Assembly: GCA_018982785.1 (NCBI GenBank)
Contig: JAHHEN010000006.1
Location: 186,001-250,000, forward strand
Length of the DNA: 64,000 bases
Direction of reading: 5' to 3'
Source: Enterococcus innesii
GTDB taxonomy: Bacteria; Bacillota; Bacilli; Lactobacillales; Enterococcaceae
The position numbers and the translations under genes are program-made. The notes beneath the pieces are model-generated. The model saw nothing but the letters and a program-made list of their open reading frames with translations. It was not told the origin of the DNA and ran no database searches. Of this stretch, positions 7,785-19,509 are shown piece by piece. Within the stretch, counting starts at the first letter, position 1. The number at the start of each line of letters is the position of its first letter.

Positions 7785-9104
7785 TTAAGATTCTTCGGTT
7801 TTTTTCGCGGTTCGCTCTGGACTGACCCAAACGCCGCTGCCGTAGCCAAGGATGGTCTTGACGGCTGGAATAAAGGTAGTGACGATCGTTATGGCATTGA
7901 TCATCCAGTAAAACAGCATGTAAAAAGGAGCAAAACGGAAATACTTCAGCTTGCTGCGGTTATCATCCGCCAAGAGGCTGGTGAATAGCTGCATGACCCC
8001 CGCAATCATCTCGAAACAAACGAAGAGAAAGGCCATCGTAAACATATGATAGATCCGTTCGTAATTCCCAGTTGCACCATAATAGATCAGATAAAAGACA
8101 AACAAGGCAGATGAAAGCCAGAAAAAGAATGACCAGATGATACTTAATGTTTGATCGACAAACATAGCGGTTCGACCAATGTTTTCAAAAGGATGCAAAA
8201 AGACCTTTTTAAAGTTGGTCAGCCATACTTCTGTACCGCCCTTCGCCCAGCGTTTCCGTTGTCGGTAGAGCATCTTGAGTGTTTCTGGCACCTCCATGAA
8301 AAACATCACTCGTGAAGCAAATAAAGACAGCCAACCTCGGAATTGGTGGTCCCAGGCAATACTGATGTCTTCTGTAGCTCGATTTTGTCGAAACAGACCC
8401 ACGTCCATCAATGCCGCGCGGCGATACATCGTATTGGCACCGCTATAGGCATAGATGACGCCGAAAACGGCTTGCTGGGTCCGTTTGATAATTCCTACGA
8501 TACTTGAAAATTCAACGGTTTGTGATTTCCCTACGATCGTTGTGCGATTTTGAACATCCATATTCGCCGTAATGGCAGAGATATTGATGGAATCTTGGCG
8601 GATGAAATAATTGACATATTTCCATAACGCATCAGGTTCAGGAACCGTATCTGCGTCGTTGCTCAAGATCAATTCCCCTTTGGCAAACCCTACCCCAATA
8701 TTAAAGGCATGGGCCTTTCCTTGGTTTTTTTCGATGCGCAACACTCTTAGATTTGGGTACTGTTCCATCAATCGGTCTAATATCACAGGGGTTTGATCCG
8801 TTGAGCCATCATCAGTCACCAACACCTCATAATTGCTGTAGTTCAGATTGTTCATTAAATAATGAATCGTGTCTTCAATAACGATTTCTTCATTGTGAGC
8901 TGGTACCATAATCGTGATCATCGGCTCGATCTCTTCGGGGATCGGTATCCACTCTAATTGACGATAACGGAACAAAAAACGATTGCAGATCACCCCGATG
9001 AACCAAGCAAAGCCACCTAAAATTGGATACGTAAAGAGAATCATTAAAACGACTGTTAAAAATGTATCCAACCACGGGAACCCAGTATCAAAATTGACAA
9101 CCAT
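7785..9104 (-). CDS. Membrane glycosyltransferase family 2 (PgaC/poly-GlcNAc synthase-like)
   Basis: The 439-residue protein has an N-terminal membrane segment (about 13-39). A processive GT2 domain follows with VTDDGSTD, SNDADTV (the DxD metal site), TEDISIAW and the QRKRW motif of beta-polysaccharide synthases. Three or four C-terminal membrane helices come next. It resembles PgaC/IcaA and other cyclic-di-GMP-independent polysaccharide synthases that polymerise and extrude UDP-sugar-derived chains. Its start overlaps the stop of the small membrane protein gene by one base (TGATG), implying translational coupling. The polymer cannot be predicted with certainty; poly-beta-1,6-GlcNAc is one possibility. 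Confidence 0.85.
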   Translation of the reverse strand: MVVNFDTGFPWLDTFLTVVLMILFTYPILGGFAWFIGVICNRFLFRYRQLEWIPIPEEIEPMITIMVPAHNEEIVIEDTIHYLMNNLNYSNYEVLVTDDGSTDQTPVILDRLMEQYPNLRVLRIEKNQGKAHAFNIGVGFAKGELILSNDADTVPEPDALWKYVNYFIRQDSINISAITANMDVQNRTTIVGKSQTVEFSSIVGIIKRTQQAVFGVIYAYSGANTMYRRAALMDVGLFRQNRATEDISIAWDHQFRGWLSLFASRVMFFMEVPETLKMLYRQRKRWAKGGTEVWLTNFKKVFLHPFENIGRTAMFVDQTLSIIWSFFFWLSSALFVFYLIYYGATGNYERIYHMFTMAFLFVCFEMIAGVMQLFTSLLADDNRSKLKYFRFAPFYMLFYWMINAITIVTTFIPAVKTILGYGSGVWVSPERTAKKTEES

Positions 9105-9610
9105 CAGCCCACCCCGTTTCTACGGAAAAGTTCTTGGATCTCTCTTTCTCCGATGTTTTGCTCCGGTGCAACCGCGTAGTATTTTGCCCCGTGGCGTTCT
9201 TCTTTCGTCCCAAAGCGTTCTTCATAAAATGCTTCTAGCAACTCTTTGCGTTTTTCCAAGGCAGCTTCATCATGCATCGATTGCTTTTGCAGCAATCGTT
9301 TGAAGCGGCGGTTGTTCCTCAAGGTCAACAAAGTAAACGTCAGAACCAAGACCAAAAAAGAAATTCCTAAGAACAACGCCAAAAAATCAAAAGTCACTGC
9401 TTCTTCCAGATATGTCCGAAAGGCGATCCGATCCGCCAGATTCGGTAAAGTCAGCGGGATGGCCAGCCAGACAAAGGGAACCAAGACCATCAGCCAAGCA
9501 AGAATCGTCAAAATCGTTTGGCGGGTCTTCAAAGCAGAACGACCTTTTTGAAAATACGCATCGGTGACCAACCGTTCTTTGACTTCTTCCCGTGTCACTC
9601 GTTGTTTCAT
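9104..9610 (-). CDS. Two-helix membrane protein, possible glycosyltransferase partner (PgaD-like position)
   Basis: ATG at 9610 follows AAAGGAG by 7 bases. The 168-residue product has a basic N-terminus, two hydrophobic segments (LTILAWLMVLVPFVWLAIPL and FLALFLGISFLVLVLTFTLL) and a charged C-terminal cytoplasmic region. The adjacent synthase gene overlaps its stop codon, and in pga/ica systems a small two-helix protein (PgaD/IcaD) is the synthase partner. I infer the same role here from size, topology and coupling, not from recognised sequence similarity. Confidence 0.65.
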   Translation of the reverse strand: MKQRVTREEVKERLVTDAYFQKGRSALKTRQTILTILAWLMVLVPFVWLAIPLTLPNLADRIAFRTYLEEAVTFDFLALFLGISFLVLVLTFTLLTLRNNRRFKRLLQKQSMHDEAALEKRKELLEAFYEERFGTKEERHGAKYYAVAPEQNIGEREIQELFRRNGVG

Positions 9611-9708
9611 TTTACTCACTCCTTTAAAATAACTATTTATTTGCTGTGAAGAAAAAGAAGCAACAAAAGCAAATCGTCTGGACCTGCTTCGTTCTTCTTC
9701 TGTTTGTT

Positions 9709-10422
9709 TCACTTAGATTTCTTGCCAACTTTCAACGCATTGAACAGCGTGTGAAATTGGCCTTTAAAGGACATCACTTGCTCAAACACATCTTCCCCAT
9801 CATTCAGCATCTTGACAGTCACCCAGCCTAATGCTTCGGTGATACCACTAGCCACACTGGCATTGATTGCAGCTCCAGCAACGGTGCCGACTGCTGGGAC
9901 AAATTTCAAGATATTGCCAACGGCACTGCGACCAAAACTCACAACGACTAGCTCTTTCGAAATACTTTTCGCTAACCCTTCACGCCATGTTCGCCCAAAA
10001 ATACGATACAAACGTGCCATCATCGTCATTTGAACTGGCACAAGTAACACTGCATCTGAAAAGGGAATCGGTGAACAGCCGATGATCGCCGCCGTCAAAG
10101 AAGCCGCATGGATCGTGCGGTGGGCTTTTTTTCGTGTTTCATCATCTACGCCAACTAAAAACTCCTCAAACACCTGATCAAATTGATCCTTGCTTTTCGC
10201 TAACACTTTTTCCGCCTGAGCTTTTGATCCGTCATAGCCTTTCATCACCAGGGCAGCCGATTTTTTCGGCATTCGCTTCATGACATCCGCAAAAAAAGAA
10301 GTAAACTCCGCTTCTTCTTGCAGCTCTTCTCTCGTTTGACTTTGCTCGACTTGAACGGACTGTTCCGTTAATAATTCATTTTCGTTTTGCTTCTTTTTGC
10401 GTTTTATCCATGTTTTTTTCAA
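9709..10422 (-). CDS. DUF697-family membrane-associated protein
   Basis: A TTG start at 10422 is preferred because GAAGGAGA lies 9 bases upstream; an ATG 33 bases earlier has no good site. The 237-residue protein has a charged N-terminal third, then the DUF697 core (SLTAAIIGCSPIPFSDAVLL, then FGRSAVGNILKFVPAVGT). This segment is found alone or fused to GTPases (YcjF-type) and is thought to associate with membranes. It lies 98 bases upstream of the glycosyltransferase pair on the same strand and may belong to the same operon. Function unknown. Confidence 0.75.
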   Translation of the reverse strand: MKKTWIKRKKKQNENELLTEQSVQVEQSQTREELQEEAEFTSFFADVMKRMPKKSAALVMKGYDGSKAQAEKVLAKSKDQFDQVFEEFLVGVDDETRKKAHRTIHAASLTAAIIGCSPIPFSDAVLLVPVQMTMMARLYRIFGRTWREGLAKSISKELVVVSFGRSAVGNILKFVPAVGTVAGAAINASVASGITEALGWVTVKMLNDGEDVFEQVMSFKGQFHTLFNALKVGKKSK

Positions 10423-10635
10423 AGAAATGTCTCCTTCTTTCGACTCGTTGTTCATTTAAAAATCAAAGTGAGCCATGATTTTGTTCCTCTTTCTATTTTA
10501 GCTCAGGTTTTTCAAGATAGCGAAAATGTAGCTTGAGAGAGCTTACACTTGCTAAAAAATGCAAATTTGCATCTTCAGATTATTTATTTATATTATCGTT
10601 TTTTTATGCTATGATACACAAAAGGAGTGGATCGA

Positions 10636-10752
10636 ATGAAAAAGAAATTGAATTGGAAAGTCCTTTTTTATCTAGGCTTATTGACTTACTTTCTTTTAAG
10701 CGGGATCTTCGCATTCTTTGGCGTCGAAATACCGTTTCTTTATAAACGTTGA
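10636..10752 (+). CDS. Small single-helix membrane protein, 38 residues
   Basis: AAAGGAG (10621-10627) precedes ATG at 10636, and TATGAT (10610-10615) is a likely -10 box. The product starts MKKKLNWKVLFYLGLLTYF and ends PFLYKR: a basic N-terminus, one hydrophobic helix of about 25 residues and a basic end. The promoter-like box and strong ribosome site support it. No family recognised. Confidence 0.55.
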   Translation: MKKKLNWKVLFYLGLLTYFLLSGIFAFFGVEIPFLYKR

Positions 10753-10854
10753 TCTTCACGTTTTCTCAGAACCATATCATTCAACTCTTTGCTCTATGTT
10801 AAGAGAATCCATCATTCTATCGTCCATTCAATCTAATCAGAAAAGGTGATTTTC

Positions 10855-11052
10855 TTGTCCATTTTATTTGATCTATTGCAGCTGCTTGCCGTTATCTGTA
10901 TCGCGTATTTATTGTTCACAAAAAACCATTTCCTCAAACAATTAACTGCTGTTCAGAAAATGGTCTTTGTCGTTTTATGTATTTCGGTGATACTGCCGGC
11001 TCTCTACGAATTTATTACTGGTTTTGCGCAGGGATTTTGGGAACGGTTGTGA
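10855..11052 (+). CDS. Small two-helix membrane protein, 65 residues
   Basis: AAAAGGTG lies 6 bases before a TTG start at 10855 (a GTG at 10846 is possible). The product has two hydrophobic stretches (ILFDLLQLLAVICIAYLLF and MVFVVLCISVILPALYEFIT) around a basic loop. It follows the previous small membrane gene on the same strand, and both lie between the DUF697 gene and groEL. Unknown function. Confidence 0.5.
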   Translation: MSILFDLLQLLAVICIAYLLFTKNHFLKQLTAVQKMVFVVLCISVILPALYEFITGFAQGFWERL

Positions 11053-11227
11053 TTGACACGTTCCTTACAAAACTCGCTGCCTTTACAAGACAAATAGATA
11101 GCTTATATCTACCAATCCTTTCTCCTTTGATTCAAGCAATGAACCAATTCTTTGGTGCTTAGAATACTAAGAAGAAAGGTTTTTTGTCTTTTTCTGTGTT
11201 GAAGTATTTTTTGATCGCACAAAAAAA

Positions 11228-11249
11228 GAACCCCTCAAAAGAGGAGTTC
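11228..11249 (-). terminator. Terminator of groESL
   Basis: GAACTCCTC and GAGGGGTTC (minus strand) form a 9-bp stem with a TTTT loop, followed by seven Ts, 12 bases after the groEL stop. Confidence 0.9.
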
Positions 11250-11260
11250 TCAAGGCTTGC

Positions 11261-12901
<1,641 letters not shown>

Positions 12902-12920
12902 TCAAGTATTTTTATTTTTC

Positions 12921-13205
12921 TTATTCTACTACTGCAATGATATCTTTTGCAGCAACGATCAAATATTCTGTTCCTTCATATTTCACTTCTGTGCCAGCGT
13001 ATTTTTCAAACATAACTTGTTCGCCAACGTTGACAGCAACAGGAGCTTTTTCACCGTTTTCGAGCGTGCGTCCTTCGCCGACTGCAATAACGGTACCCGT
13101 TTGTGGTTTTTCTTTTGCTGCTGATGCAAGCACGATTCCGCCTACAGTTTTTTCTTCTTCTTTTGCGACTTCGATAATCACACGATCACCTAATGGTCTT
13201 AACAC
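12921..13205 (-). CDS. groES: Co-chaperonin GroES
   Basis: GTG at 13205 is the start: GGAGGG lies 7 bases upstream, and it gives [13 protein letters not shown], the canonical beginning. The 94-residue product has the mobile loop [17 protein letters not shown] that contacts GroEL. First gene of the heat-shock operon, directly downstream of the CIRCE operator. Confidence 0.98.
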   Translation of the reverse strand: MLRPLGDRVIIEVAKEEEKTVGGIVLASAAKEKPQTGTVIAVGEGRTLENGEKAPVAVNVGEQVMFEKYAGTEVKYEGTEYLIVAAKDIIAVVE

Positions 13206-13241
13206 GATAAATCCCTCCAATGAATGTTATAGAATTTAGTA

Positions 13242-13268
13242 TTAGCACTCTCTTATGTCGAGTGCTAA
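13242..13268. promoter_or_regulatory. CIRCE operator (HrcA binding site)
   Basis: TTAGCACTC (13242-13250), nine bases, GAGTGCTAA (13260-13268): an exact match to the CIRCE consensus bound by the HrcA repressor. Confidence 0.98.
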
Positions 13269-13280
13269 CTTACATTTTCA

Positions 13281-13309
13281 ATATTACTCATTTTCCCTCA
13301 TTTTTGCAA
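13281..13309 (-). promoter_or_regulatory. Sigma-A promoter of groESL
   Basis: On the minus strand TTGCAA (13304-13309) is followed after 17 bases by TAATAT (13281-13286), immediately upstream of CIRCE. Confidence 0.85.
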
Positions 13310-13367
13310 GCCTTTTGCTAAATTTTTTTTTGCATTTCTATTTGATTGATAAAAATAGTAGGATTTT

Positions 13368-13396
13368 TTGTTTCTAGAAGCAACCTAGTCTATAAT
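13368..13396 (+). promoter_or_regulatory. Promoter of the CPBP protease gene
   Basis: TTGTTT (13368-13373), 17 bases, TATAAT (13391-13396), 27 bases before the ATG at 13424. Confidence 0.8.
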
Positions 13397-13423
13397 GAAG
13401 CAAAGGAGTGTGAGGAAACAACT

Positions 13424-14068
13424 ATGTCTTTATCAAAATATTCTTTATCCACGATTCTTACTTACGGCATCGTCTTTTTTCTACCGATCGCTTTCGTCCC
13501 TAGCGGACATCAAGTAGCAGCAACAACGATCGGTTACTTAGCTGGTGCAGCGATCATGTTTTTCTTGTATTTCAAACAAACAGAACCGCTATCGTTTGAA
13601 CACAAAAAAACCAAAGTCTCAGCGATTCTTATTTACGGGCTAACAGGCATTGTCGCAGCGATTTTGTTGCAAAATCTAGCCATCTTTATCGAATCCTTTT
13701 TCGGAGAAGTCAGCGCTTCGCAAAATACCGAAAACATTATTGCCATCGTGGTGCAAAACCCACTCTTTGCTCTCGCAGCAATGGTCGGTGGGCCAATTAT
13801 GGAGGAATTTGTCTTCCGCAGAGCCTTAGTTGGCATCATTGGGAAATACAGCAATGTTTGGGTCGGTGTAGTGGTCAGCGCCGTAGCCTTTGCCTTTGCC
13901 CACAATGACAATCATCTCTTAGTCTATATTTTCTTAGGACTGTTCTTTTCTGGGCTGTATGCTTTGACCGGCAGTATTTGGACTTCCATGATCACCCATG
14001 TGGGAATGAACACTTTAGTGATTATTATTCAGTTATTGCTTCATTACGGCTATATCCAAATGCCCTAA
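13424..14068 (+). CDS. CPBP (CAAX/Abi) family intramembrane metalloprotease
   Basis: ATG at 13424, 8 bases after GAGG, gives a 214-residue protein; an upstream in-frame ATG lies before the promoter and is not used. Several hydrophobic helices carry the family motifs: MEEFVFRR (EExxxR), AFAFAHNDNH (FxxxH) and HVGMNTLV (HxxxN/D), the predicted zinc and catalytic residues. Bacterial members act in protein processing, bacteriocin self-immunity or membrane stress; the substrate is unknown. It has its own promoter and terminator. Confidence 0.9.
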   Translation: MSLSKYSLSTILTYGIVFFLPIAFVPSGHQVAATTIGYLAGAAIMFFLYFKQTEPLSFEHKKTKVSAILIYGLTGIVAAILLQNLAIFIESFFGEVSASQNTENIIAIVVQNPLFALAAMVGGPIMEEFVFRRALVGIIGKYSNVWVGVVVSAVAFAFAHNDNHLLVYIFLGLFFSGLYALTGSIWTSMITHVGMNTLVIIIQLLLHYGYIQMP

Positions 14069-14074
14069 AGAAAA

Positions 14075-14103
14075 AACGCTACGCAGAAATTTTGCGTAAC
14101 GTT
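14075..14103. terminator. Bidirectional terminator
   Basis: AACGCTACGCA and TTGCGTAACGTT pair around GAAAT, followed by T7 on the + strand and an A-rich run on the left. It serves the CPBP gene and the convergent GH1 gene ending at 14111. Confidence 0.8.
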
Positions 14104-14110
14104 TTTTTCT

Positions 14111-15547
<1,437 letters not shown>

Positions 15548-15566
15548 TCAACCTGCTTCCTTGGTA

Positions 15567-16858
15567 TTAAACGATCTCTGTTTCTTGTTTATAGTTCAAA
15601 CTATCGACTTTACGAATGAAAGGATAGTAAATAAAGAAGCCGATTGCTAAAACAACAAATTGTAAAATAGCGGTCCGAATGCCACCTACTAGAAAACCTG
15701 AAATGATCGGCGGGGTCGTCCATGGAACTTGCACAGCAGTAAATAGCGGTACGATACCGGTATAAAGTGCAAAATACGTGATCACGCCTGAAACCATCGG
15801 TGTCAAAATAAATGGTAATACCATGATTGGGTTCATGACGATCGGTGTCGCAAAAATAATTGGTTCATTGATATTAAAGAATGCCGGGATCAAGGAAAGA
15901 CGTCCTAATTGTTTGAACTGCGCCGAACGGGCAAAAGCCACCATGTATAGCACGATCCCAATCGTCATTCCTGCGCCAGTTACCGTCATAAATTGATCCA
16001 AAAACTGCTGGGTCACGATGTGTCCGCCATTTTCTAATGTCAATGCTTTACCAGATTCAAGAATAGCCGTATTGGCTAGTGAATTGGCTTGTAAAATTGG
16101 TCCCATGATCCCGCCCACGATCGTCGAACCGTGAACCCCAAAGAACCACAAGAATGGCACTAAGAAGCCTAACATCATTGCACCACCAAGGGAATCCGTC
16201 ACCCTTGCATCGGACTTTGAATCACGGTGTAGATCCATTCGACCACGGTTGTTTGAAAAACTTTATCAAAGAAAATATAAATGCCTAATGCGATGGTCGT
16301 CAAAACAGCGGCTGGAATCAATGCTGTAAATGAGTTTGCGACATTGGTGGGTACTTGCTCTGGCAGTTTGATTCGGATGTCGCGTTTCAAGAACCACGTA
16401 TAGCCCCAACCCACAAAAAGTCCCACTAAGATGGCACTGATCATTCCTTGTCCACCGGTCCACGTCTTATCAATGACATTTGCGATGGTCACATTTGCTT
16501 CAGCATCCGTCACACTTGACTCCATAGTTAATAAGAAAATAACTAAACCAATCATTCCTGCAGGGAGTCCTTCGTAACCTTCTGCTTTTACATATGAATA
16601 GGCGATGCCCATTACGGCGAAAAAGGCCATAATTGCAAAAGAGGCGCCATAGGCTTGGTTGAAGTATTCACCTAAGCCGCTATTCGTTACCCAATCCGCA
16701 ATCGACTGGACGGGAAAGTTTGCTAATAGCAGGAAAATCGATCCTACGATTGAAAAGGGCATCGTATAGAGCATACCGTTTCTTAATGCAGTGATTGCTT
16801 TCGTATTGACAAATTTTAATATTGGGGGTAATAATTTCTCATTGATCCATTCGTTCAT
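15567..16858 (-). CDS. PTS EIIC, cellobiose/beta-glucoside family, one-base frameshift
   Basis: The gene reads in one frame from ATG 16858 (AGGAG upstream) through VIQSPMQG and continues in the next frame from VTDSLGGAMMLGF to 15567. The join is a run of three G on the minus strand (16202-16204); four would restore an intact 430-residue EIIC. Landmarks are FFGVHGSTIVGG, NINEPIIFATPIVMN and WTTPPIISG, all typical of CelB-type permeases. No EIIA/EIIB lies adjacent. Whether the frameshift is real or an error is discussed in the findings; the otherwise perfect conservation of both halves favours an error. Confidence 0.85.
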
Positions 16859-16898
16859 CTCACATCACTCCTAAAATAAAATTCTATCCACCGGCCAG

Positions 16899-16912
16899 TG
16901 AATTCGCTTACA
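16899..16912. promoter_or_regulatory. cre-like CcpA site upstream of the EIIC-GH1 pair
   Basis: The minus strand reads TGTAAGCGAATTCA, nearly identical to the site at 6840-6853 and again deviating from the consensus mainly at position 10. It lies about 40 bases before the EIIC start. Confidence 0.6.
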
Positions 16913-16980
16913 AATAAATCTTAATGGATAATATTCCCCTTGCCTATAGCTTTTCTAAGTTATGAAACATGTTCCAACAA

Positions 16981-17004
16981 AAAAAACAGCCGAAGCTGTT
17001 TTTT
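16981..17004. terminator. Terminator after the RpiR-type regulator
   Basis: AAAAAACAGC (16981-16990) pairs with GCTGTTTTTT across a CGAA tetraloop. A and T runs on both sides make it bidirectional. Confidence 0.85.
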
Positions 17005-17013
17005 TACGATCAC

Positions 17014-17750
17014 TTAGATTTGCTTGTAGACTTGATGGGCTAAAAGTTCGATCAGTGTAATCACCGGGACTTGCGTCGTCAGGTTCAAATCGACTTCTTT
17101 TCCCCCACTGACGACGGGCATATAATAGGAAATATTGTAATCTGCCATTTGGGCGATCGTCGATTTTTCATCATTGGTGATACTGAGTACTTTTGCCCCA
17201 TACCGTTTGAAGTCCTCCGTTTGCTTGATCATTTGAATGGTTTCTCCCGAAACTGATAAAATGATCGCTAACGTATTTTCCATCCCACGAGGCGGTACTG
17301 GCAAAAAGGGATCGACGATGCTATAGGCATTGATGCCTAAATTAGCAAAATAGCGGCTGCCATAGGTGCCCAGAATGCCACTTGTGCCGATACCTGAAAA
17401 CGCCACATGGCGTGCGGAAAGAATCAGTTCTACCGCTGGCTGGATAAACTTACGGTAATCTTCATTATTGACTTTTTTAAGAATGTATTGACTTGGATCG
17501 TTGCATCATAGAAAAGATCAAACGCTCGTGCATCTTGTTCCTTTTTTTGACAGATCGCATACTTTAACTCTGAATACCCGCGATAGCCTAATTTCGTGAT
17601 ACATCGTAAAATCGTCGAGGTCGAGACATGGCATGCAGCTGACAATTCGCGGATCGTCAACTGATCGATCTCTTCAAAATGCTGGACAATGTACTTATAA
17701 ACAGCCATTTCAAGCTCGTTCAGACGCTTGATTTTTTCTTCATCAAACAT
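17014..17750 (-). CDS. RpiR/MurR-family regulator (HTH plus SIS domain), one-base frameshift
   Basis: ATG at 17750 lies 8 bases after GGAGG. The N-terminal HTH (LTIRELSAACHVSTSTILRC) is followed by a one-base break in the A run at 17473-17478 (six As; seven would join FLKK to VNNEDYRKFIQPAVEL). The SIS sugar-phosphate domain then continues with FSGIGTSGILGTYGSRYF and ILSVSGET. The restored length is 245 residues. Regulators of this family sense sugar phosphates. Its position directly upstream of the EIIC-GH1 pair, 155 bases away, makes it the likely regulator of that pair. Confidence 0.85.
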
Positions 17751-17793
17751 ACCTGCTGCCTCCACCCGACAATTTTATCCTTTGTTTGATCGA

Positions 17794-18600
17794 TTAGATT
17801 GCAAACAACTCCGTCGCTTTGTCAGGATCGGTATCATAGACTTCAAACGTTTCTCCAACACCTAGATCATGTTCTTTCATGGTGTTGACCATCGTTAAGT
17901 GCGCCAACTCTTTCAGGTTGTTTTCTTTACTTAAATGACCAAGATAGACCCGTTTGGTGTTGTCGGTCAAGATGTCCGTCATGACCAGAGCCCCATCTTC
18001 ATTCGATAAGTGACCGCGATCTCCAAGAATCCGCTGCTTGAGGCTCCATGGGTAAGGGCCCATTCGCAGCATTTCTAGGTCATGGTTGCTTTCCACAAGG
18101 TATGCATCGGCGCCTTTGATGATGCCTCGCACATGATCACTGCAATAACCAGTATCCGTCAGCATCACGAATGATTTGCCGTCTTTATGGAAACGATAAA
18201 ATTGTGGCGCTGCAGCATCGTGGGAGACACCAAAGCTTTCGATGTCCAAGTCACCCAAAGTTAGCACTTTTCCCATCTCAAAGATGTGTTTTTGTTCGAC
18301 AGCGACGTTGCCGATCATTGGGTCCATCGCTTGCCATGTTTTTGTATTCGCATAGACATCAAGTTTGTATTTTCGCGCCAGCACTCCGACACCGTGGATA
18401 TGATCCCGGTGTTCGTGGGTCACAAGAATGGCGTCCAAGTCTTCTGGTTTACGCCCTACTTCATCCAATAATGAAGTGATCTTCTTGCCGCTCAAACCGG
18501 CATCCACTAAGATCCGCTTTTTATTGCTTTCGATATAGAGCGAATTCCCTGAGCTTCCGCTGGCTAGAATACTTACTTGAAAGGCATTTTCCTTCATCAT
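17794..18600 (-). CDS. walJ: WalJ/YycJ metallo-beta-lactamase-fold hydrolase
   Basis: The 268-residue protein has the metal-binding THEHRDHIHG motif (about residues 61-70), SILASGSSGNS at the start and further metal ligands in LTDTGYC and LGHLS. YycJ proteins are MBL-fold nucleases linked to the WalRK operon and to coordination of wall synthesis with replication; a DNA-processing role has been proposed. Last gene of the walR-walK-yycH-yycI-walJ operon, 55 bases after yycI. Confidence 0.95.
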   Translation of the reverse strand: MMKENAFQVSILASGSSGNSLYIESNKKRILVDAGLSGKKITSLLDEVGRKPEDLDAILVTHEHRDHIHGVGVLARKYKLDVYANTKTWQAMDPMIGNVAVEQKHIFEMGKVLTLGDLDIESFGVSHDAAAPQFYRFHKDGKSFVMLTDTGYCSDHVRGIIKGADAYLVESNHDLEMLRMGPYPWSLKQRILGDRGHLSNEDGALVMTDILTDNTKRVYLGHLSKENNLKELAHLTMVNTMKEHDLGVGETFEVYDTDPDKATELFAI

Positions 18601-18655
18601 GGTTTACGTGACTTCCTCTCTGGTTGTTTCAACGAGTTCCATTATACCCGCTTTT

Positions 18656-19509
18656 TTATGGATTTTCTACCTTTTGAACGGCATTATTCGTGATGATCCG
18701 ATTGCTGAAGGCATTGACCGTTTCGATTTGGATGGTGTCATCGCCATCTAATTGGAAAGCAATAAACCATGCAGGAATATACACATTTTTTTCCCTAACT
18801 TTTAAAATCATCGTATAGGCTAATTCCGTCCAGAGAATTTTCGAGTGACTCGGCAGCTTATTGTTCAGATAAAGTGTATTTACTGCTTCTTTTTCTGAAT
18901 AGACCGTCATCTTTTCCCTTAGAGGCGTAATATTGGAGATATGTGTTTGCGTGTAACGGGCAATCTGCAAAAGATCATCCGTTTGTTCTAAGGTGATATC
19001 GATTCGACTTGAGCTGTCATTGAAAGGAATGCCTTCATAGGATTGAACCGCCACCACGGTCGGATGATTGGCGTTCAAGACAGAGAGGTTTTCCAAATAG
19101 TCATATTCATCCCCAAACAGGACTTGATCTTTTCGTTGCAAAAAACCATTGACGGTTTCTTCCGTTTGGGAATCATCACTGATATAAAAGCCATTGGTTG
19201 AGACATGGATCAACTGCTGCCCTTTGACCGTCGACCCTCTTTTGAACTGAGTATTAAGTTGCGGATCTCGTAGTTCCACATCAAAATCCGTCTGTTCACC
19301 GCTCAAATAATAGCCACTCAAGACCTCATCTGATAATTCGCCAGAATACCGAATGTCCTCAGAATCGAGTCGTTGTTCGATAGGAATCGTTTGGTTTGAT
19401 TGTGAAACCATCTGATGCTCGCTGCGAGCCTCACTGTAGACATTGAAAAGGAAGACATTCAGGCCAAGAAAAGCGAGAAAAAAATCCATTCGATTCGTTT
19501 AAAATCCAA
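18656..19509 (-). CDS. yycI: YycI, WalK regulatory protein, one-base frameshift near the start
   Basis: A TTG start at 19509 follows GGAGGAG and gives MDFKRIEWI, the family beginning. After ten codons the T run (19478-19484, seven bases) is one short; eight would read through to FFLAFLGLNVFLFNVY, the membrane anchor. With that correction the protein has 284 residues: one N-terminal membrane helix and a large extracytoplasmic YycH/I-type domain. YycI and YycH interact in the membrane and modulate WalK kinase activity. Its start overlaps the end of yycH closely, with the ribosome site inside the last yycH codons. Confidence 0.88.
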
